From Oscillospiraceae bacterium (GTDB lineage: Bacteria > Bacillota > Clostridia > Oscillospirales > Acutalibacteraceae), in assembly GCA_015066295.1 (NCBI GenBank), contig SVOR01000009.1, positions 1-53,021 of the forward strand: DNA of 53,021 nt, written 5' to 3'. Below the pieces are notes generated by a model. It worked only from the letters and a program-made list of their open reading frames with translations, searched no databases and was not told where the DNA came from. A program made the translations under genes and the position numbers. Of the stretch, positions 50,639 through 53,021 are shown one piece after another (the first letter of the stretch is position 1; every line of letters begins with the position of its first letter).

Positions 50639-51617
50639 CGTTCGGTTTAACTTTGGATAGGGGATTGGCGTTAATAGCATTTTCTATCTGCTTGTTGGCA
50701 ACGTGTGTATAAATTTGCGTTGTGCCAAGATTCGAGTGACCAAGAATTTCTTTTAAAACTCTTACGTCAACGTTTCCTTCTTGATACATAAGTGTTGCGG
50801 CGGTGTGACGTAGCTTATGGGTTGATAGACCTTGGTCGCCAAGACCCGCTTTTTCAAGATAGGTTTTAACTATATGCTGAACAGTTTTATTGCTAATTCG
50901 ACGTTTATTACGACTAATAAATAAAGCGTTTTTATAGTTTGCAGGAACGCCTTCGTTTGGTCTAACGGCCAAATAGGCATTAACCGCATCAATACAGGCT
51001 TGATTTAGGTAGACAAGACGTTGTTTATTGCCTTTACCGGTTATAACAAGACTTCCGTCAGACTTAATATCACTAACATTAAGTGAAACAAGCTCAGATA
51101 AACGCATACCACAGTTTAAAAATAAGGTTAAAATACAGTAATCTCTCTCGGCATTGTTACCCGTTACTGAATTTAGTAATTTTAGGGAATCGTCTAACGA
51201 AAGGTGTTTTGGTAGTGATTGCTTAATTTTTGGGGATTCTAATAGTTCGGCAGGGTTAACATCTAATAAATGTTCTTGCACGGTTAAGTATCTAAAGAAA
51301 ATACGAAGTGTTGAAGCCTTGCGAGCACGAGTTGCAGCATTGTTGCCACGTTCATTTTTACAAAATACCAAAAATGAATATAGGTCGGTTAAAGTGATAG
51401 TTTTTATTAAATCTATATCAACGCCCGAAATGTCAATTTCATCAAACTCGATTACAGACGATACAAGACCTCGCGATGATATAATGTATCGAAAGAAGGT
51501 CTGCAAATCAAAGTAGTATTCGTCGATAGACATAGAAGATTTACCTTTAATGGTTTCATTGTAAGCTAAGAAGTTACGAATGATTAAAGGAGCAGATAAT
51601 AAAATTTCGTGCTTCAA
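50619..51617 (-). CDS. Tyrosine recombinase (XerC/XerD/integrase family)
   Basis: A 332-aa site-specific recombinase. N-terminal SAM-like DNA-binding domain at about residues 1-120; catalytic domain with Arg in LNCGMRLSELVSLNVSD, Lys in KGNKQRLVYL, HxxR in STHKLRHTAATLMYQEG, His in LKEILGHSNLGTTQIY and the Tyr nucleophile in YTHV. All catalytic residues are intact. The start is TTG at 51617 behind TTGGAG. It may be the host XerC/XerD-type resolvase or the integrase of the adjacent inovirus-like element; the dyad at 51777-51806 lies upstream of it. Confidence 0.88.
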   Translation of the reverse strand: MKHEILLSAPLIIRNFLAYNETIKGKSSMSIDEYYFDLQTFFRYIISSRGLVSSVIEFDEIDISGVDIDLIKTITLTDLYSFLVFCKNERGNNAATRARKASTLRIFFRYLTVQEHLLDVNPAELLESPKIKQSLPKHLSLDDSLKLLNSVTGNNAERDYCILTLFLNCGMRLSELVSLNVSDIKSDGSLVITGKGNKQRLVYLNQACIDAVNAYLAVRPNEGVPANYKNALFISRNKRRISNKTVQHIVKTYLEKAGLGDQGLSTHKLRHTAATLMYQEGNVDVRVLKEILGHSNLGTTQIYTHVANKQIENAINANPLSKVKPNAKKDTD

Positions 51618-51811
51618 AAAAACAACTCCAAATAAATTATTATATACTAATTATAAATAATGTAATTAAAATAGTCAATGTTAAATAGATAGAATAGACG
51701 GGTTAGTAAATCAGAAGTGCTGCAAACGGCTGTAAAAGGGCTATTTAGCCAAAATATCATATTAACCTCTACCCTTAATTATACAAAATATTCATTTTGT
51801 ATAATTGGAAG
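51618..51811. other. Spacer between recombinase and phage genes with a 13-bp perfect dyad
   Basis: This 194-bp AT-rich stretch holds no gene I can support. It contains AATTATACAAAAT (51777-51789) and its exact inverse ATTTTGTATAATT (51794-51806) separated by ATTC. Written as 11-6-11 the inner 28 bases have the architecture of a Xer/dif core site, and the right arm TTTTGTATAAT matches the dif XerD arm at 8 of 11 positions by eye. No T-run follows, so it is not a normal terminator. Confidence 0.45.
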
Positions 51812-52018
51812 TCAATTCCGTTTGAGGTTCAATAATACCATTATATCGCCTATTATCTCATTACACAAGTCTCTGCGAGTCTTTTTTATTATCATTTCGA
51901 GATAATCGTTCTCGTCAGGACTACGGTACCGATAATAATTAACCTGGTCTAAGTATTCATTATCAAGTCTTTCAGATTTATTATGTAGATAGATTATAAT
52001 TTTATCTTTGAATGTCAT
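51812..52018 (-). CDS. Small uncharacterised phage protein
   Basis: A 68-aa charged protein (MTFKDKIIIYLHNKSERLDNEYLDQVNYYRYRS...). The ATG at 52018 lies within the end of the Zot-like gene (overlap 17 bases) and follows GTGAGGA; an upstream GTG at 52033 would include that RBS. Lysine- and tyrosine-rich, no membrane segment, no recognised domain. Position just after a Zot gene suggests a phage gene. Confidence 0.55.
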   Translation of the reverse strand: MTFKDKIIIYLHNKSERLDNEYLDQVNYYRYRSPDENDYLEMIIKKTRRDLCNEIIGDIMVLLNLKRN

Positions 52019-52715
52019 TTTGATTTTCCTCACTATTTTTAGATTTAGAACTACGCAGCTTGTCAGTCACTCGCTGTACAGCGAGTGACAGCCTTCGGCC
52101 GTACACGTGCTGAGGTAGTTCCTCAGAGCTCCACTTACCTCTTGGTATCTGAGGACGTTGTGGGCGCGAATAACTATCAAACATAAAATAATAAGGACTT
52201 CGTAAAAACATAAATAAAGGCGGCTCAAATAAAAACGGTAACAATAAATGCCATGGTTTATGAAACTCAAAGCCTTCACATATCTGATGAGTCTCTTTAT
52301 CAACGAATACAAACTTCTTAACCTTACGGCACATTGTAAATGGTCCTACTTTTCTTATATAAATAAGACGGTTAGCAAGTCTGCGAATAGTTATATCGGT
52401 ATCCTCCCAGGACTGAGACAAAAATACAATATCTACACCGTAATGTCGATGCAGCTTAAAGAATTCTATAACGGACTGTTTCAAATCTTTAAAACGTCTA
52501 TTATTAAACTCAATACCGGACTCGTCAATGATAACTAAACTATTCTCTGCAGGTGTGAACGTTGCAAAGTCTGAAGACTGTATCTGATAAGCGCCTTTAC
52601 ACTCAAAGTTAGTATATACTTTATCGTAAATTTGCTTTTTTTGATTCTTAAATACAAGACGTGCGGCAAGGGTACTCTTCCCTGCTCCGGGACTACCAAA
52701 ATACAAACTATTCAT
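52002..52715 (-). CDS. Zot-domain morphogenesis ATPase of an inovirus-like element
   Basis: A 237-aa protein with Walker A GSPGAGKST near residue 8 and Walker B NSLVIIDESGIEF near 60, followed by RRFKDLKQSVIEFFKLHRHYGVDIVFLSQSWEDTD. This is the Zot/gpI ATPase core used by filamentous phages for assembly and export. A hydrophobic stretch (about residues 170-190, PWHLLLPFLFEPPLFMFLRSP) may sit in the membrane. It overlaps the preceding TM protein gene (TAATG). Confidence 0.85.
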   Translation of the reverse strand: MNSLYFGSPGAGKSTLAARLVFKNQKKQIYDKVYTNFECKGAYQIQSSDFATFTPAENSLVIIDESGIEFNNRRFKDLKQSVIEFFKLHRHYGVDIVFLSQSWEDTDITIRRLANRLIYIRKVGPFTMCRKVKKFVFVDKETHQICEGFEFHKPWHLLLPFLFEPPLFMFLRSPYYFMFDSYSRPQRPQIPRGKWSSEELPQHVYGRRLSLAVQRVTDKLRSSKSKNSEENQNDIQR

Positions 52716-52858
52716 TATTTATCACCTAATACAAACATTTTTAAAATTACAATTAAACCTAAACCAAAAAACAAACCAAAAATATATGTAAATGGATTAT
52801 TTAAGTCCATAAATACTTTAGTTAAAACATAAGATATTAAATTAAAAAATTCACTCAT
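52715..52858 (-). CDS. Small single-pass membrane protein (phage)
   Basis: A 47-aa protein with one TM segment (MSEFFNLISYVLTKVFMD then PFTYIFGLFFGLGLIVILKMFVLGDK). The ATG at 52858 follows TAGGTGAT. Its stop overlaps the Zot start. Between the coat-like gene and Zot, this is where filamentous phages carry minor membrane or coat proteins such as gVI/gVII/gIX; exact identity unknown. Confidence 0.55.
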   Translation of the reverse strand: MSEFFNLISYVLTKVFMDLNNPFTYIFGLFFGLGLIVILKMFVLGDK

Positions 52859-52878
52859 AATATCACCTATAATAACAA

Positions 52879-52900
52879 GTGCGGCATATTTCAGCCGCAC
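52879..52900 (-). terminator. Hairpin between the coat-like gene and downstream phage genes
   Basis: Perfect 7-bp GC-rich stem GTGCGGC (52879-52885) and GCCGCAC (52894-52900) with an 8-base loop. Filamentous phages place an attenuating terminator just after the major coat gene. The U run here is weak (CTTGTTATT), so it may only attenuate. Confidence 0.55.
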
Positions 52901-52909
52901 CGTATTTAA

Positions 52910-53021
52910 TTAACCGCGAACAAAACGGTTCCAAATGGCAACACAACCGCCACCGATGAAGAACACAAGAGTAGGAACGAGAATCAAAGGCTGTTCCATT
53001 ACAAATGTTGCAACATCACCG
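52910..53021 (-). CDS. Coat-like small membrane protein, C-terminal part (partial)
   Basis: The 5' end lies beyond the window. The 36 visible residues start GDVATFVMEQP and run into a membrane segment (LILVPTLVFFIGGGCVAIW) followed by a basic tail NRFVRG. An N-terminal soluble part, one TM helix and a basic C terminus is the layout of filamentous-phage coat proteins. Position before a hairpin supports a coat role; a minor protein is also possible. Confidence 0.5.
   Translation of the reverse strand, partial: GDVATFVMEQPLILVPTLVFFIGGGCVAIWNRFVRG

Noticed and set aside
1-53021. CRISPR arrays, rRNA genes or insertion sequences
   Set aside because: No regularly spaced repeats, rRNA segments or transposase genes were seen on either strand by eye.

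Overview
The window reads as a chromosomal segment of a low-GC, spore-forming Firmicute of the class Clostridia, probably an anaerobic Oscillospirales/Ruminococcaceae-like gut or rumen bacterium (inference). The evidence is a sporulation gene set (GerW/YtfJ, a DacB/DacF-type carboxypeptidase, SpoIIGA-SigE, SpoIVA and a SigH-like factor), ferredoxin-linked 2-oxoacid metabolism, T-box and lysine riboswitch leaders, and heavy use of TTG start codons behind strong Shine-Dalgarno (SD) sequences. It is mostly ordered chromosome; the last ~1.2 kb is the edge of a filamentous-phage-like (inovirus) element.

Layout. 1-7.3 kb: end of rpoD, an Rrf2 regulator with two small genes, an amidase, a site-2 protease, scpA-scpB, gerW, a D,D-carboxypeptidase, rluB and secG. 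7.3-8.4 kb (minus strand): a DivIVA-like protein and a fumarase beta subunit. 8.5-18.2 kb: a long housekeeping operon nusB-xseA-xseB-ispA-dxs-tlyA-nadK-argR-recN-tyrS. 18.2-30.1 kb: an XRE regulator, tRNA-Thr(CGU), a DUF4364 protein, a BofC-like membrane protein, PBP1A, phosphoglucomutase, a SigH-like sigma factor, a zinc-ribbon protein, a two-component system followed by an HtrA protease, then spoIIGA-sigE. 30.2-31.7 kb (minus): mgtE with a possible leader peptide.

31.8-49.1 kb is the most unusual part. A T-box whose specifier I read as CUC (Leu) precedes a LeuA-like protein that has lost the recognisable catalytic residues of isopropylmalate synthase but keeps the LeuA C-terminal allosteric domain. 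It is followed by a TIM-barrel/acyl-CoA-synthetase fusion and an amidohydrolase. A lysine riboswitch then controls lysC-lysA. A second T-box, with a specifier I read as GUA (Val), precedes an HTH-cupin-acyl-CoA-synthetase fusion, a P-loop ATPase, a four-subunit 2-ketoisovalerate:ferredoxin oxidoreductase (vorDBAC), ilvE, metY and metA. I infer a system that makes valine and leucine from branched short-chain acids: ligase (acid to acyl-CoA), VOR (reductive carboxylation to the 2-oxoacid) and IlvE (transamination), induced by uncharged tRNA-Val or tRNA-Leu.

49.1-53.0 kb: spoIVA, whose SD lies inside the terminator hairpin of the preceding operon; a tyrosine recombinase on the minus strand; a 28-30 bp perfect dyad built like a Xer/dif site (11-6-11); then minus-strand phage genes: a small protein, a Zot-type ATPase, a single-TM protein and the C-terminal part of a coat-like protein cut by the window end. 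Function calls rest on motif recognition by eye; no database search was run.
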